Origin: Armatimonadetes bacterium Uphvl-Ar1
Lineage (GTDB): Bacteria; Armatimonadota; Fimbriimonadia; Fimbriimonadales; Fimbriimonadaceae
Assembly (NCBI GenBank): GCA_002162075.1
Contig: CP021423.1
Span: 372,001 to 436,000 of the forward strand
Direction of reading: 5' to 3'
DNA length: 64,000 bases
Of this stretch, positions 47,641 through 55,760 are shown piece by piece. Each line of letters opens with the position of its first letter. Positions within the stretch are counted from its first letter, which is position 1. The notes under the pieces are model-generated. The model saw nothing but the letters and a program-made list of their open reading frames with translations. It ran no database searches and was not told where the DNA came from. The position numbers and the translations under genes are program-made.

Positions 47641-47901
47641 ATGAATGCGTGGGATCGCAATGAGTTGGCTCGGTCTCTAGTGGTGAAGCTGAAAGAGTTT
47701 GATGCGGATTTGATTCGGGTGGGGGTTGGGCTTGAGTTTTGGCTTCGGGGGGAGTTGTGGCGTCGCGAGCTTGCGGAGGCGACGCGGAAGGTTTTGGTCG
47801 AGGCGGGTTATTTGCCGCTTCGCCGAGTTGATGATGTGTTGATGGGTGATGCTTTGAGGGCGACGGTGAAGGAGATGTTCCCATGCAAAGAATCAGAATA
47901 G
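47641..47901 (+). CDS. Hypothetical phage-type protein, 86 aa
   Basis: ATG 47641 follows GAGG at a good distance. Sequence 'MNAWDRNELARSLVVKLKEFDADLIRVGVGLEFWLRGELWRRELAEATRKVLVEAGYLPLRR' is helical and acidic/basic, with no family I recognise. Its end overlaps the next gene. G-rich codon use matches the primase, so it belongs to the same phage-like block. Confidence 0.55.
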   Translation: MNAWDRNELARSLVVKLKEFDADLIRVGVGLEFWLRGELWRRELAEATRKVLVEAGYLPLRRVDDVLMGDALRATVKEMFPCKESE

Positions 47902-48386
47902 GCAAAGATGACGTTGATCGGTACTTGGAAGATTGGGGCGCGGTGGTCGCGTTCCGGCGTGACGGTGGTAAGGGGTATCCATCAAGTGAGGGACGCAGGC
48001 GGACGAATTCGATGGCGGGCAGTAGTTTGCCGGCGATTGGCGAGCGGTACATGCATATCGAGCGGTTGCTTGCTTTTGAGTCACCGATGGTACAGAAGGT
48101 GGCGGATGGGCTGTTTGTGCGGGGGATTCTGACGGTCGAGGAGTATGCGCGGCAGGTATGCGGGAAGGACAAGGCTTGGGCGATGGGCCTGGCGTGGCTG
48201 GCGGGGGAGATGTGGCGTGATTTTCGGGGGAAGGTGCGGGAGTCGCTGGCCGAGGATGTGGCTTGGGTGGAGATGAAGCCGGTTCGGTCGACGGTGGCGA
48301 AGCCGGTGGCGTTGGATTTGCCGGGTTATGGGCAGATGACGGAAGCGGATCGGCGGGCGGCGATGGCGGCGGGGTGGCGTCCGTGA
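47883..48386 (+). CDS. Hypothetical phage-type protein, 167 aa
   Basis: ATG 47883 has AAGGAGA seven bases upstream. The protein contains 'LLAFESPMVQKVADGLFVRGILTVEEYARQVCGKDKAWAMGLAWLAGEMWRDF', a helical segment. No domain recognised. It could be a packaging- or replication-associated protein of a prophage, by position. It overlaps the 86-aa gene by 19 bases. Confidence 0.55.
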   Translation: MQRIRIGKDDVDRYLEDWGAVVAFRRDGGKGYPSSEGRRRTNSMAGSSLPAIGERYMHIERLLAFESPMVQKVADGLFVRGILTVEEYARQVCGKDKAWAMGLAWLAGEMWRDFRGKVRESLAEDVAWVEMKPVRSTVAKPVALDLPGYGQMTEADRRAAMAAGWRP

Positions 48387-48429
48387 GGATGCAAAATAGG
48401 TCTTTTTTGCAAAAAATTGCAGAGGGGGT

Positions 48430-48540
48430 TGACAGGGAGTAGGTGGAGGTTGCATTATAGTAGTACATTTCGGTTTCGAGTCAATGATTCAGCCGAACGG
48501 AAGAAGCCGGTGAGCCAGTTGGTTCTCCGGCTTTTTTATT
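48430..48540 (+). ncRNA. Candidate small RNA with promoter and intrinsic terminator
   Basis: A TTGACA hexamer (48430-48435) and a CATTAT/TATAGT -10-like box near 48451-48459 precede about 70 bases without an open frame, ending in a strong hairpin (AAGCCGGTGAGCC pairing with GGTTCTCCGGCTT) and a T6 run. The block lies between a 167-aa phage-type gene and an amidase fragment. It may alternatively be only a terminator followed by leader sequence. Confidence 0.4.
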
Positions 48541-48631
48541 GAAGCCAGGTGCATGAGAGCGTGGGCCGATTCCTATGGTGAGTAGGGTCGGCCCGAACCT
48601 TTTTAAGCCAGGCGGTTCCGAGAGGAGCGAG

Positions 48632-48862
48632 ATGCCGTTTGATCCAATTTGCCTGGATGCCGGGCACGGAATGAGTAACAGGACGCCGGGCGTGTTTGAT
48701 CCGGGGGCGGTTGCCGGAGGTGTGCGCGAGGCGGATCGGCGGGAGGCGATGAACTGGTTTGGGGTGCGGGCGAGGCGGATCGCGTTGGCGCTAGATGATC
48801 ATACGGACAGGACGGAAATGGTGCGGCGAGTCGACCGGGCGAAGGCGACGGGATGCATGTAA
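48632..48862 (+). pseudogene. Truncated N-acetylmuramoyl-L-alanine amidase (Amidase_3)
   Basis: ATG 48632 follows AGAGGAGCGAG. The sequence 'ICLDAGHGMSNRTPGVFDPGAVAGGVREAD' is the zinc-binding N-terminus of Amidase_3 lysins (DAGHG...DPGA). The protein ends after 76 aa at 'AKATGCM', exactly where the family continues with its second zinc histidine. It is a broken endolysin, evidence for a prophage origin of this part of the island. Confidence 0.7.
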
Positions 48863-48907
48863 TTTTTTAATTTTGAATCAAGTTTAGTGTTGGAAAAGCA
48901 CGGATTA

Positions 48908-48940
48908 AATCCATCGATTAGCTCTCAAATTCGATGGATT
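48908..48940. promoter_or_regulatory. Perfect inverted repeat, candidate operator or RNA hairpin
   Basis: Arms AATCCATCGA (48908-48917) and TCGATGGATT (48931-48940) match over 10 bp with a 13-base spacer. It lies 95 bp upstream of the excisionase-type operon and lacks a T run, so it is more likely an operator for that operon than a terminator. Confidence 0.4.
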
Positions 48941-49035
48941 CACTAGTTGTTTGAAATGGCTTCCAAATGGGATGGGCAGGAACGCCATAACCAAGTTCAT
49001 CGGGCCCAGTGAACTCATTGAAAGGAAAGCAACAA

Positions 49036-49281
49036 ATGAAAAACGACAAGGATGACAAACAGATCAAAGACAATCTACCGCAACCAATTGGTACGGACGC
49101 TCAGGGAGCTCGCAGATACTTGGGCTGCTCAGAATCAACTTTCAAGGACTTGAGGAGACGTGGCTATCTCTCCGAACTTCGAAAGAACTGGTTTCTGTTC
49201 AATGACCTGAATCGTGATATTGAGCGACTGAGACAAGAAAGGGAGGAGCACTTGAGACAAATAAGAAGGGAGCTGAAGTGA
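49036..49281 (+). CDS. Small HTH protein of the excisionase type
   Basis: ATG 49036 has AAAGGAAA seven bases upstream, giving an 81-aa protein. 'GTDAQGARRYLGCSESTFKDLRRRGYLSELRKNWFLFNDLNRDIERL' is an excisionase-like winged helix-turn-helix with a highly charged tail. It is the first of three coupled small genes ending next to attR. Roles in excision direction or control of the integrase are likely by position. Confidence 0.65.
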   Translation: MKNDKDDKQIKDNLPQPIGTDAQGARRYLGCSESTFKDLRRRGYLSELRKNWFLFNDLNRDIERLRQEREEHLRQIRRELK

Positions 49282-49282
49282 A

Positions 49283-49468
49283 ATGAACACGACCAATGAA
49301 CAAGGAACATTGTTGAGTGATCGGAATACCCGGTTGAAGCCGAGGAAAAAATGGGAAGAAGAGAGCTTAGAACAAGGTCCTTGTAGCTGCCTTGTTCAGT
49401 GGGTACGTCAGCGAATTCACTTCATCTCGGTTCCTCGAATAGTCAGCATGAAGAGGTTGTGCTCGTGA
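49283..49468 (+). CDS. Small protein, 61 aa, coupled to excisionase
   Basis: ATG 49283 lies one base after the upstream stop and its TGA overlaps the GTG of the next gene (GTGA). This double coupling is the main reason to believe it is translated. The sequence is basic in the N-terminal half and hydrophobic near the end; no family recognised. Confidence 0.45.
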   Translation: MNTTNEQGTLLSDRNTRLKPRKKWEEESLEQGPCSCLVQWVRQRIHFISVPRIVSMKRLCS

Positions 49469-49659
49469 AAATTGATACTGGAGATAAGCTTGCGTACAGT
49501 GTAAGACAAGCCGCTGAATTATTGTCAATTTCGAGGAGTCAGATGTACGAGATGATCAATGCCGGAAAAATCGGCTCAATAAAAATTGGTCGGTCAAGAC
49601 GAATTACATCAAGGCAGCTAAACGAGTACCTTGCTGACCGGGAAAAGGAAGATGCCTAA
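49465..49659 (+). CDS. Excisionase (HTH_17/MerR-like)
   Basis: GTG 49465 overlaps the preceding stop and follows AAGAGG. The 64-aa protein 'KLAYSVRQAAELLSISRSQMYEMINAGKIGSIKIGRSRRITSRQLNEYLADREKE' is a canonical excisionase-family DNA-binding domain. Its place 100 bp inside attR, next to arm-site repeats shared with the integrase end, makes it the best candidate for the element's Xis. Confidence 0.82.
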   Translation: MKIDTGDKLAYSVRQAAELLSISRSQMYEMINAGKIGSIKIGRSRRITSRQLNEYLADREKEDA

Positions 49660-49660
49660 A

Positions 49661-49699
49661 GTCCATTACTGTCCACTGCGTAAACGGCACATAAACGGC
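49661..49699. promoter_or_regulatory. Candidate integrase/excisionase arm sites, right end
   Basis: GTCCATTACT and GTCCACTGCG (49661, 49671) are followed by CGTAAACGGC (49679-49688) and CATAAACGGC (49690-49699). The same motifs stand in several copies inside the left end at 10425-10558. Presence of both motifs at both ends, outside genes, supports arm-binding sites. Confidence 0.6.
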
Positions 49700-49702
49700 A
49701 AA

Positions 49703-49748
49703 AAAGAAAACCACCTTCTGAACTCAGATGGTGGTTTTCTTTCTTTTT
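49703..49748. terminator. Strong intrinsic terminator inside attR
   Basis: A 13-bp stem (49703-49715 with 49730-49742) and an inner 5-bp stem TCTGA/TCAGA form a long hairpin followed by CTTTTT. It ends the excisionase operon and can also act on the other strand because of the matching A tract. Confidence 0.8.
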
Positions 49749-49807
49749 AGGTTCAAAATCGTGGCTGCCGCTGTAGGATTCGAACCTACGACCCGCTGAT
49801 TAACAGT
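49746..49807 (-). repeat. Right attachment site (62-bp direct repeat within tRNA-Asn)
   Basis: Identical to 10350-10411. It spans the 3' part of the intact tRNA-Asn gene from the anticodon loop through CCA and 16 bases beyond. Together the copies delimit an element of about 39.4 kb that leaves a complete tRNA at its right side. Confidence 0.93.
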
Positions 49808-49836
49808 CAGCTGCTCTACCACTGAGCTAAGCGGCA
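49762..49836 (-). tRNA. tRNA-Asn (anticodon GTT)
   Basis: Complete cloverleaf on the minus strand: acceptor TGCCGCT/AGCGGCA, D arm GCTC/GAGC, anticodon stem GCTGA/TCAGC with loop CTGTTAA (anticodon GTT), T arm GTAGG/CCTAC, encoded CCA at 49762-49764. The integration site of the island. Confidence 0.96.
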
Positions 49837-49931
49837 ACTTGGAAAGGAGATAATACCCAAGATTATTTCGGTGGTGGCAAGGGCGAATTTTAGGGTTGGG
49901 GCCTTTGGTTTTGCGGCCCCGTTGATGGCGC

Positions 49932-50771
49932 CTAGCTATCGTAGGCCATTGACCGGGTGATGGTTTCGTTTCGGTCGAAGTCCGATTTCAGTTGGGTGAG
50001 TTTGTCATTAGCTCTGATCCATGCATCTTCGCCAAGGAGGAGGCGGAGCGGGGGATTTTCTTCGAGGGCGACGTTGATCATTGCGGCGCAGGCTTTTTCG
50101 GGGTCGCCTTCCTGCTGCCCAGTGATGTCTTTGATCCACTGAAATGTGTCGTCGATCATCGGTTTGTAGTCGGCGATAGTGTTTTCGGATGTTCGCAGGC
50201 TGGCTTGGTCGGCGAAGCGGGTGCGGAAGGCTCCTGGTTCGATCAGGATTGACCGGACGCCAAAGTCTTTGACTGAAGCGTGAAGACCTTCGGAGATTGC
50301 TTCGACGGCGTGTTTGGAAGCGCAGTAAATAGGGAAGGTTGCTCCGGAGGTGAGTCCGGCGATGCTGGAGATATTGAGGATGGTTCCGGATCGTCGTTCG
50401 CGCATGTGGGCGAGGATCGGGCGAGTGACGTTGAGAAGGCCGAAAACATTGACTTCAAATTGGTCGCGGACTTCTTGGTCAGAGACTTCTTCGATGACTC
50501 CAACGTGTCCGTATCCGGCGTTGTTGATGAGGACGTCTATGTGGTTGAAGGAGTTGAGGGTTTGGTTAATGGCCCCTCGGATTGAGTCGTTGTCGGTGAC
50601 GTCGAGGCGTGGGGTGATGATTTGGCCGGGATATTTTTCGGCGAGGTCGCTGAGGGTTTCGGGTTTTCGAGCCGTTGCGCTGACGCGGTGTCCGGCGGCG
50701 AGGAGTTGTTCGGTGAGGATTCGTCCGAATCCGGCGGAGGCACCGGTGATGAACCAGGTTTTGCTACTCAT
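49932..50771 (-). CDS. Short-chain dehydrogenase/reductase (SDR)
   Basis: A 279-aa classical SDR: 'WFITGASAGFGRILTEQLL' (TGxxxGxG cofactor motif), 'DVLINNAGYGHVG' (NNAG), catalytic Ser in 'ILNISSIAG' and YxxxK in 'YCASKHAVEA'. Substrate cannot be told; the closest style is the 'oxidoreductase with Rossmann fold, SDR family' of retinol/estradiol-type enzymes. Single gene, right after the tRNA on the chromosome side. Confidence 0.9.
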   Translation of the reverse strand: MSSKTWFITGASAGFGRILTEQLLAAGHRVSATARKPETLSDLAEKYPGQIITPRLDVTDNDSIRGAINQTLNSFNHIDVLINNAGYGHVGVIEEVSDQEVRDQFEVNVFGLLNVTRPILAHMRERRSGTILNISSIAGLTSGATFPIYCASKHAVEAISEGLHASVKDFGVRSILIEPGAFRTRFADQASLRTSENTIADYKPMIDDTFQWIKDITGQQEGDPEKACAAMINVALEENPPLRLLLGEDAWIRANDKLTQLKSDFDRNETITRSMAYDS

Positions 50772-51139
50772 ATACTACTTAAGTTTACGGCGAAACCAGT
50801 GTTGATATCCTCGCCTGAATTGCGAGGGGGACTAATGCGCCTCTGCGTTGATTTGATAGGTTGGACATTGACCTTTTTGAGGGACAGGATGATATTTGGT
50901 GAGAAAGTCGGGGCGATGGTTTGGAAGAATACAATTGGGCTCGGCTCAATTAAAATTTCCACCTTTTAAGCAGGATTAAAAAAACTACCATTACATAGAA
51001 AAAGTTTTTTTTGAACCTAATGTAATGCTTTTAGCCGTCAAATTAGGTGACTGTGCGAGTTGTTCCATTTGACAGGGGCGGAATGCACTGATATACTGGT
51101 TTTGGACTCTTGGTTGCAAGGTGTTCACATGGAGAAGAA
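50772..51139. other. Intergenic region between divergent genes
   Basis: About 370 bp between the SDR (-) and PEP-CTERM gene (+). It must carry both promoters. Runs of A and T (50980-51015) stand out against the G-rich flanks, but no clear repeat, RNA gene or operator is recognised. Confidence 0.4.
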
Positions 51140-51843
51140 ATGAATTCAACATACAGATTGACGAGCTTGTTTTTGGGGGGTGTTTTTGCGACATCACTCT
51201 CTTTTGGTCAGATTGCGTTTCAGAACGGAACCGGAACGTTCAGCCAGAATTTTACAGGGGTTTGGAACGCATCGGAATTGATTGATGGCGACTTTTCAGC
51301 CAATAACGGTTGGGCCATCTTTGACAATGGCGTAACTTCGGCTCAAACGGCGGTTTTTGAGACGGTTACTGATCAGACACTTCCTGGCTTAAAGATCACG
51401 ATGGTACAGAACCACGGAAACCCTGGTCATTTGATTGGTCGATTTCGGTGGTCAGTGACTTCGGACGATCGGAGTTTGTTTGCCGATGGTTTGCAGAATG
51501 GTGGCGATGTCACGGCGAATTGGACAGTTCTCACCCGGTGAGTGTCACGGCACCCGCTCCCTTGTCTTCGACGATTTTGGGCGATGGAAGCATTCTCATG
51601 GCAACATCCGGTTCGCTGACAACGGCGACTTACGAGATCACTTTTGCTGAGGCCCTGACTTCGGTTACAGGATTTCGGTTGGAAGCGATGGAAGATGCCT
51701 CGTTGCCGACGGGTGGACCGGGATTGTTTCCAAATGGAAATTTCGTTATCAACGAGATAACGGCAGAGGCTGTTCCTGAGCCGTTTACTCTTTTAGCGGT
51801 TGGTGCGGGCATGGCTTTCGTCGCTCGCCGACGGAAAAATTAA
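51140..51843 (+). pseudogene. PEP-CTERM sorted exported protein, frame broken at 51534-51536
   Basis: ATG 51140 with GGAGAAG upstream gives a signal peptide ('YRLTSLFLGGVFATSLSFG'), then an Asn/Gly-rich beta-type domain. The frame stops after 'NWTVLTR'; one C added in CCC at 51534-51536 gives 'NWTVLTPVSVTAPAPLSSTILGDGS...' continuing to the C-terminal sorting signal 'VPEPFTLLAVGAGMAFVARRRKN' (PEP motif, hydrophobic helix, basic end). PEP-CTERM proteins are processed by exosortase and delivered to the surface or matrix. The break is probably a sequence error. Confidence 0.8.
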
Positions 51844-51856
51844 TTAAATTGGTTGA

Positions 51857-51881
51857 AAGGGGCAAGTTCGTCTTGCCCCTT
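51857..51881. terminator. Bidirectional terminator between convergent genes
   Basis: A 10-bp perfect stem AAGGGGCAAG/CTTGCCCCTT with a 5-base loop stands between the stop of the PEP-CTERM gene (+) and the stop of the SDR gene (-). Confidence 0.75.
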
Positions 51882-51886
51882 GATCT

Positions 51887-52615
51887 TTACCAGGGTAAGG
51901 GCTGGCCCATGTGGAAGATTCCTGCGGTGGGGCCGTCTTCGGGGAGGGTGGCGAGTTGGACGGAGGTTTTGGCACCATCGGTGATTTCCATGAGGGCGCC
52001 TTCGCCGCCCATATCAGTTTTGACCCAACCCGGGTGGGCGGAGTTGACTTTTATGTTTGTATCGCGAAGTGCGTAGGCGAGGTGAACCGTGTATGCATTG
52101 AGGGCGGTTTTGCTGGCGTCGTAGGCGGCCCATTTGAAGTCGTAAGTCGGCGATCCCGGTTGTGCGTGGTAGGTGAGGGAACTGAGGATGCTGCTGAGGT
52201 TGACGACTCGAGCGGCGGGAGCTTTTTTGAGAAGAGGGATTAGAGCTTGAGTGAGTTCTATGAGGCCGAAGAAGTTAGTGTCAAAAGTATCTCGGTATCG
52301 TTGGACGGGGATATTTTCGATGGCGTCTTCGGTGGTGTCGAGGTTGATTCCGGCGTTGTTGATGAGGACGTCCAGGTGAGAGAAATTTTCGGAAAGAGAC
52401 TTGGCGGCAGATTGGATTGATTCTGAACTTGCCATGTCGAGGAGGAGGAATTCGGCGTTGATTCCCTCAGCTTTCAGACCGGTTATGGCTTGTTCGCCCT
52501 TGGCCTGATCGCGGGCGGAGAGGATGACGTGGAAATCGAGTTGGGCGAGTTGTCGAACGGTTTCGAGTCCGATGCCTTTGTTGGCACCAGTGACGAGGGC
52601 GATTTTCTGTGTCAT
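51887..52615 (-). CDS. Short-chain dehydrogenase/reductase (carbonyl reductase-like)
   Basis: ATG 52615 gives 242 aa: 'IALVTGANKGIGLETVRQLAQ' (TGANKGIG), 'DVLINNAGINLD', Ser in 'RVVNLSSILSSL' and 'YDASKTALNAYT' (YxxxK). The sequence 'NKGIGLE' and 'HPGWVKTDMGGEGALM' are typical of carbonyl reductase-like SDRs. A longer upstream extension in frame has no SDR features and is left out. Confidence 0.88.
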   Translation of the reverse strand: MTQKIALVTGANKGIGLETVRQLAQLDFHVILSARDQAKGEQAITGLKAEGINAEFLLLDMASSESIQSAAKSLSENFSHLDVLINNAGINLDTTEDAIENIPVQRYRDTFDTNFFGLIELTQALIPLLKKAPAARVVNLSSILSSLTYHAQPGSPTYDFKWAAYDASKTALNAYTVHLAYALRDTNIKVNSAHPGWVKTDMGGEGALMEITDGAKTSVQLATLPEDGPTAGIFHMGQPLPW

Positions 52616-52713
52616 TTGATTTGGTTTTACGACACGGATGGTTTTAGAAATGGGTGGGCGGACTATTTGAGTTTGCTTTAATGTTGAATGAGTTCTGTGG
52701 GTAAGATTTGGGA

Positions 52714-53613
52714 ATGGCACATTGGAGTGGGGTTTTTCCGGCGATGACGACTCAGTTTCACAAAGACGGAGCGTTGGATTTGGATGCAACGGGCCGGCAT
52801 ATTGAGGTGATGCTGGCAAGTGGGGTTCAGGGGTTGGTGATGCTGGGGAGTTTGGGGGAGAACAACACACTTTCGCGGCAGGAAAAATTGGATGTTTTGC
52901 GGTGCGCGGTTGAAGTGAGTGAGGGACGCGTTCCGGTCGTGAGTGGGGTCAGCGAGCTGTCCACAGAGTTTGCTTGTGAATTCGTCCGGGATGCTCAGCG
53001 AGCAGGTGCAGATGGATTTATGGTGTTGCCCGCGATGGTTTACCATTCGGACTCGCGGGAGACTTTGGCACATTTTCAGGCGGTTGCGCATGCGAGCGAG
53101 CGACCGATTATTATTTACAACAACCCGATTGCGTACAAGGTGGACATTACTCCGGTGATGTTGGAGGAAATGGCGCGGGAGGAGAAATTTGTTGCGATTA
53201 AGGAGTCGAGTGGAGATACTCGGAGGATAACAGATGTGTTCAACCAGGTGGGGGATCGTTTTGCGATTTTTGCGGGGGTAGATGACTTGGTGTTGGAATG
53301 TGCACTACTGGGTGCGACGGGATGGATTGCGGGAATTGGGCTTGCGATTCCGGCGGAAAATCAGAAATTGTGGGATTTGATGATGTCTGGGCGTTGGGAT
53401 GAAGCGCGGGAGCTTTATCGGTGGTTCACGCCGCTGGCGCATTTGGATGTCGGGAATAAATTTGTTCAGTGCATCAAGTTGGCGATCCAGGAGGCGGGGC
53501 TAGGTTCGGAGTGGGTTCGGGGCCCACGATTGGAACTTGAGGGGACGGAACGAGAGCGAGTCTTGCGAATTATTCAGCAGGGGTTGGAAAATCGTCCACA
53601 ATTGAGCCAGTGA
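52714..53613 (+). CDS. DapA-family lyase/deaminase, likely pyrroline-4-hydroxy-2-carboxylate deaminase
   Basis: A 299-aa dihydrodipicolinate synthase-family protein: 'GVFPAMTTQFHKDGALDLDA', 'GLVMLGSLGENNTLSRQEK', the Tyr motif 'IIIYNNPIAYKVD' and Schiff-base Lys in 'FVAIKESSGDTRRI'. DapA relatives share the fold for many substrates. Here the next genes are a hydroxyproline epimerase, a D-amino-acid oxidoreductase and a ketoglutarate semialdehyde dehydrogenase, so the expected reaction is deamination of 1-pyrroline-4-hydroxy-2-carboxylate to 2-ketoglutarate semialdehyde. Specificity rests on context. Stop overlaps the next start (TGATG). Confidence 0.82.
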   Translation: MAHWSGVFPAMTTQFHKDGALDLDATGRHIEVMLASGVQGLVMLGSLGENNTLSRQEKLDVLRCAVEVSEGRVPVVSGVSELSTEFACEFVRDAQRAGADGFMVLPAMVYHSDSRETLAHFQAVAHASERPIIIYNNPIAYKVDITPVMLEEMAREEKFVAIKESSGDTRRITDVFNQVGDRFAIFAGVDDLVLECALLGATGWIAGIGLAIPAENQKLWDLMMSGRWDEARELYRWFTPLAHLDVGNKFVQCIKLAIQEAGLGSEWVRGPRLELEGTERERVLRIIQQGLENRPQLSQ

Positions 53614-54518
53614 TGCAACGATTCCGGGCGATTGATTCTCATACGGGAGGGGAGCCGACCCGGGTGGTTTTTGGGGAATCATTAGGATTGCAAGGTGGTT
53701 CGATGGCGGAATTGCGAGCTGACTTTGGGGAGCGGTTCGACGATTTACGATCGGCTTTTGCATGTGAACCTCGGGGGAGTGACATTTTGGTAGGGGCTTT
53801 GCTGGTGCCGGGATTTCGGCATGAATGGGGAGTGATTTTTTTTAACAATGTGGGGATGCTCAACATGTGTGGCCACGGAACGATTGGGGTCGCGGAGACG
53901 CTTCGGTTTTTGGGGAGGTGGGGGGTGGGTGAGCACTCGTTGGAGACTCCGGTCGGCAAAGTACAGGTTCAGGTTAATGCTGACCATTCGGTGGAGTTTG
54001 CCAATGTGCCGAGTTATCGAAAGGAGTCTGCGGTTCGGGTTGAGCTGAATGATCGGGTTGTTACGGGAGATGTGGCTTGGGGGGGGAATTGGTTCTACTT
54101 GTGTGATGATCACGGATGTGAAATATCGATGGGGAATCTGCCGGAGTTGATGAGTTTGAGCGAAGAAATTCGTCGGAATTTGGGTCGCGAGGATGTGGAT
54201 CATATTGAGTTGGTTTCGCCGATGGAGGGAGGGGCAAAGAATTTTGTGCTGTGTCCGGGTTTGGCTTATGACCGGAGCCCTTGTGGAACGGGGACGAGTG
54301 CGAAATTGGCTTGCCTCTATGCCGACGGCAAGTTGGAGCCAGGTCAGGTTTGGCGGCAGGAGAGCGTCACGGGAAGTGTTTTTGAAGGGTGGGTTGAGAT
54401 TGTTGACGGTCAGTGCGTGCCGCATGTACGGGGCCGGGCGTATGTTACGATGGAGTCGGAACTCATTCTTGATCCGGATGATCCGCTGAAGTTTGGGTTC
54501 ACGGGGGTGAAATTGTGA
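53613..54518 (+). CDS. 4-hydroxyproline 2-epimerase (proline racemase family)
   Basis: A 301-aa member of the proline racemase family with both catalytic Cys: Cys86 in 'NMCGHGTIG' and Cys224 in 'DRSPCGTGTSA'. Two Cys indicate a racemase/epimerase rather than the Cys/Thr dehydratases. It converts trans-4-hydroxy-L-proline to cis-4-hydroxy-D-proline. The start overlaps the deaminase stop (TGATG), and its stop overlaps the next gene (GTGA), so it is in one operon with the rest of the pathway. Confidence 0.88.
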   Translation: MQRFRAIDSHTGGEPTRVVFGESLGLQGGSMAELRADFGERFDDLRSAFACEPRGSDILVGALLVPGFRHEWGVIFFNNVGMLNMCGHGTIGVAETLRFLGRWGVGEHSLETPVGKVQVQVNADHSVEFANVPSYRKESAVRVELNDRVVTGDVAWGGNWFYLCDDHGCEISMGNLPELMSLSEEIRRNLGREDVDHIELVSPMEGGAKNFVLCPGLAYDRSPCGTGTSAKLACLYADGKLEPGQVWRQESVTGSVFEGWVEIVDGQCVPHVRGRAYVTMESELILDPDDPLKFGFTGVKL

Positions 54519-55760
54519 GTGGTCGAGTGGTGATTGTTGGCGGTGGGATTATGGGGCTTTGTTCGGCGTTTTATCTGAGCGAATGGGGTTGGGAGGTGAC
54601 AATTTTGGAGCGGGGGAAGATGGGGATCATGGGGCAAGTTGGGGCAATTCCGGTTATATTGTTCCGAGTCACTTTGTGCCTTTGGCAAGTCCAGGGGTTT
54701 TGCGGTTGGGGTTCAAGCTGATGTGGAATCCAAGTGGTCCGCTGGGGATGAAATGGAGCGGGGATTTGTTGCGTTGGAATCTGCAGTTCATGAAATTTGC
54801 GACGGCAGACCATGTTCGACGGGTATCGCCGTTGATTCGGGATTTGAATTTGGAGAGCAAGCGGCTTTATCGCGTGATGGGGAGTGATTTGGGATGGGAG
54901 GATATGCCCGTTCGTCGGGGGATGTTGATGGTGGCATCCAAGCGGGAAACCCTCGAGGAGTTGCACCATATGGTAGAAGTTGGTCGGGAATTGGGCTTAG
55001 AGGCGGAGGTGCTCGATGAATTGGGCATTGCGCAGAAAGCATCTGGGGTGAAGGTGAAATCACCGGGAGGATGTTTTTTTGCGGACGATGCACATTTGAA
55101 TCCAGGGATTGTGATGGATCGGTTGGGGCGGTTTTTGGAGGCGAAGGGGGTGGAAATTATTGAAGATTGCGAAGTAGATCGTTTTGTGAGGGGGGCAGGG
55201 GGATTGAGAAAGTGGTTGCAGGGGATCGGGAATTTGTTGCGGATGAGTTTGTGGTCACGGCGGGGGTTTGGAGTCGAAAGCTGGTTGAAGATTTGCGGAT
55301 TGAGATACCGATGGTTCCGGGGAAGGGTCAGCACATGATGGTTGAGAAGTCGCCGGTGCGGCTGGATGTGCCGATGATTTTGGAGGACGCAAGGGTGGCA
55401 GTAACTCCGATGGGCGACTCGGTTCGATTTGGCGGGACGATGGAGTTGGGTGCTTGGTCGAGCAAAGTGAATCAGGCGCGGTTGGGGGGAATGAAGCGGT
55501 CGATTCGGAAAATATTGCCGCAGTTTGCAGGTTCGCTGGAGAACGTGAAGACTTGGACAGGTTTGCGGCCCTGCACACCGGACGGACTGCCTGTGGTGGG
55601 GAGACCGGAGGGGTATTCGAACCTGTTTTTGGCAACGGGTCATGCTATGATGGGGATGAGTTTGGGGCCGGTAACGGGCCTTTGCGTGGCTGAGAGTTTG
55701 AGTGGAGCGAAATTGACGGTGCCGATTCACGCGCTGTCACCGGGACGATTTAAGAAATGA
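54515..55760 (+). pseudogene. FAD-dependent D-amino-acid (D-hydroxyproline) dehydrogenase, frame broken twice
   Basis: Three frames together encode one DAO/DadA-type protein: 'VVIVGGGIMGLCSAFYLSEWGWEVTILERGKM' (GxGxxG FAD site), then 'GDHGASWGNSGYIVPSHFVPLASPG' after one G is added at 54622-54625, then 'GIEKVVAGDREFVADEFVVTAGVWS...GLRPCTPDGLPVVGRPEGYSNLFLATGHAMMGMSLGP' after one G is added at 55198-55202. Both breaks are in G runs. The family oxidises D-amino acids at the membrane or in the cytoplasm; here cis-4-hydroxy-D-proline, the epimerase product. Probably intact in the organism. Confidence 0.82.

Noticed and set aside
47282-47644. 120-aa open frame through the repeat array
   Set aside because: Its residues are produced by the CTGCAGACC units and the GC hairpin, there is no ribosome site, and the primase stop overlaps its start.
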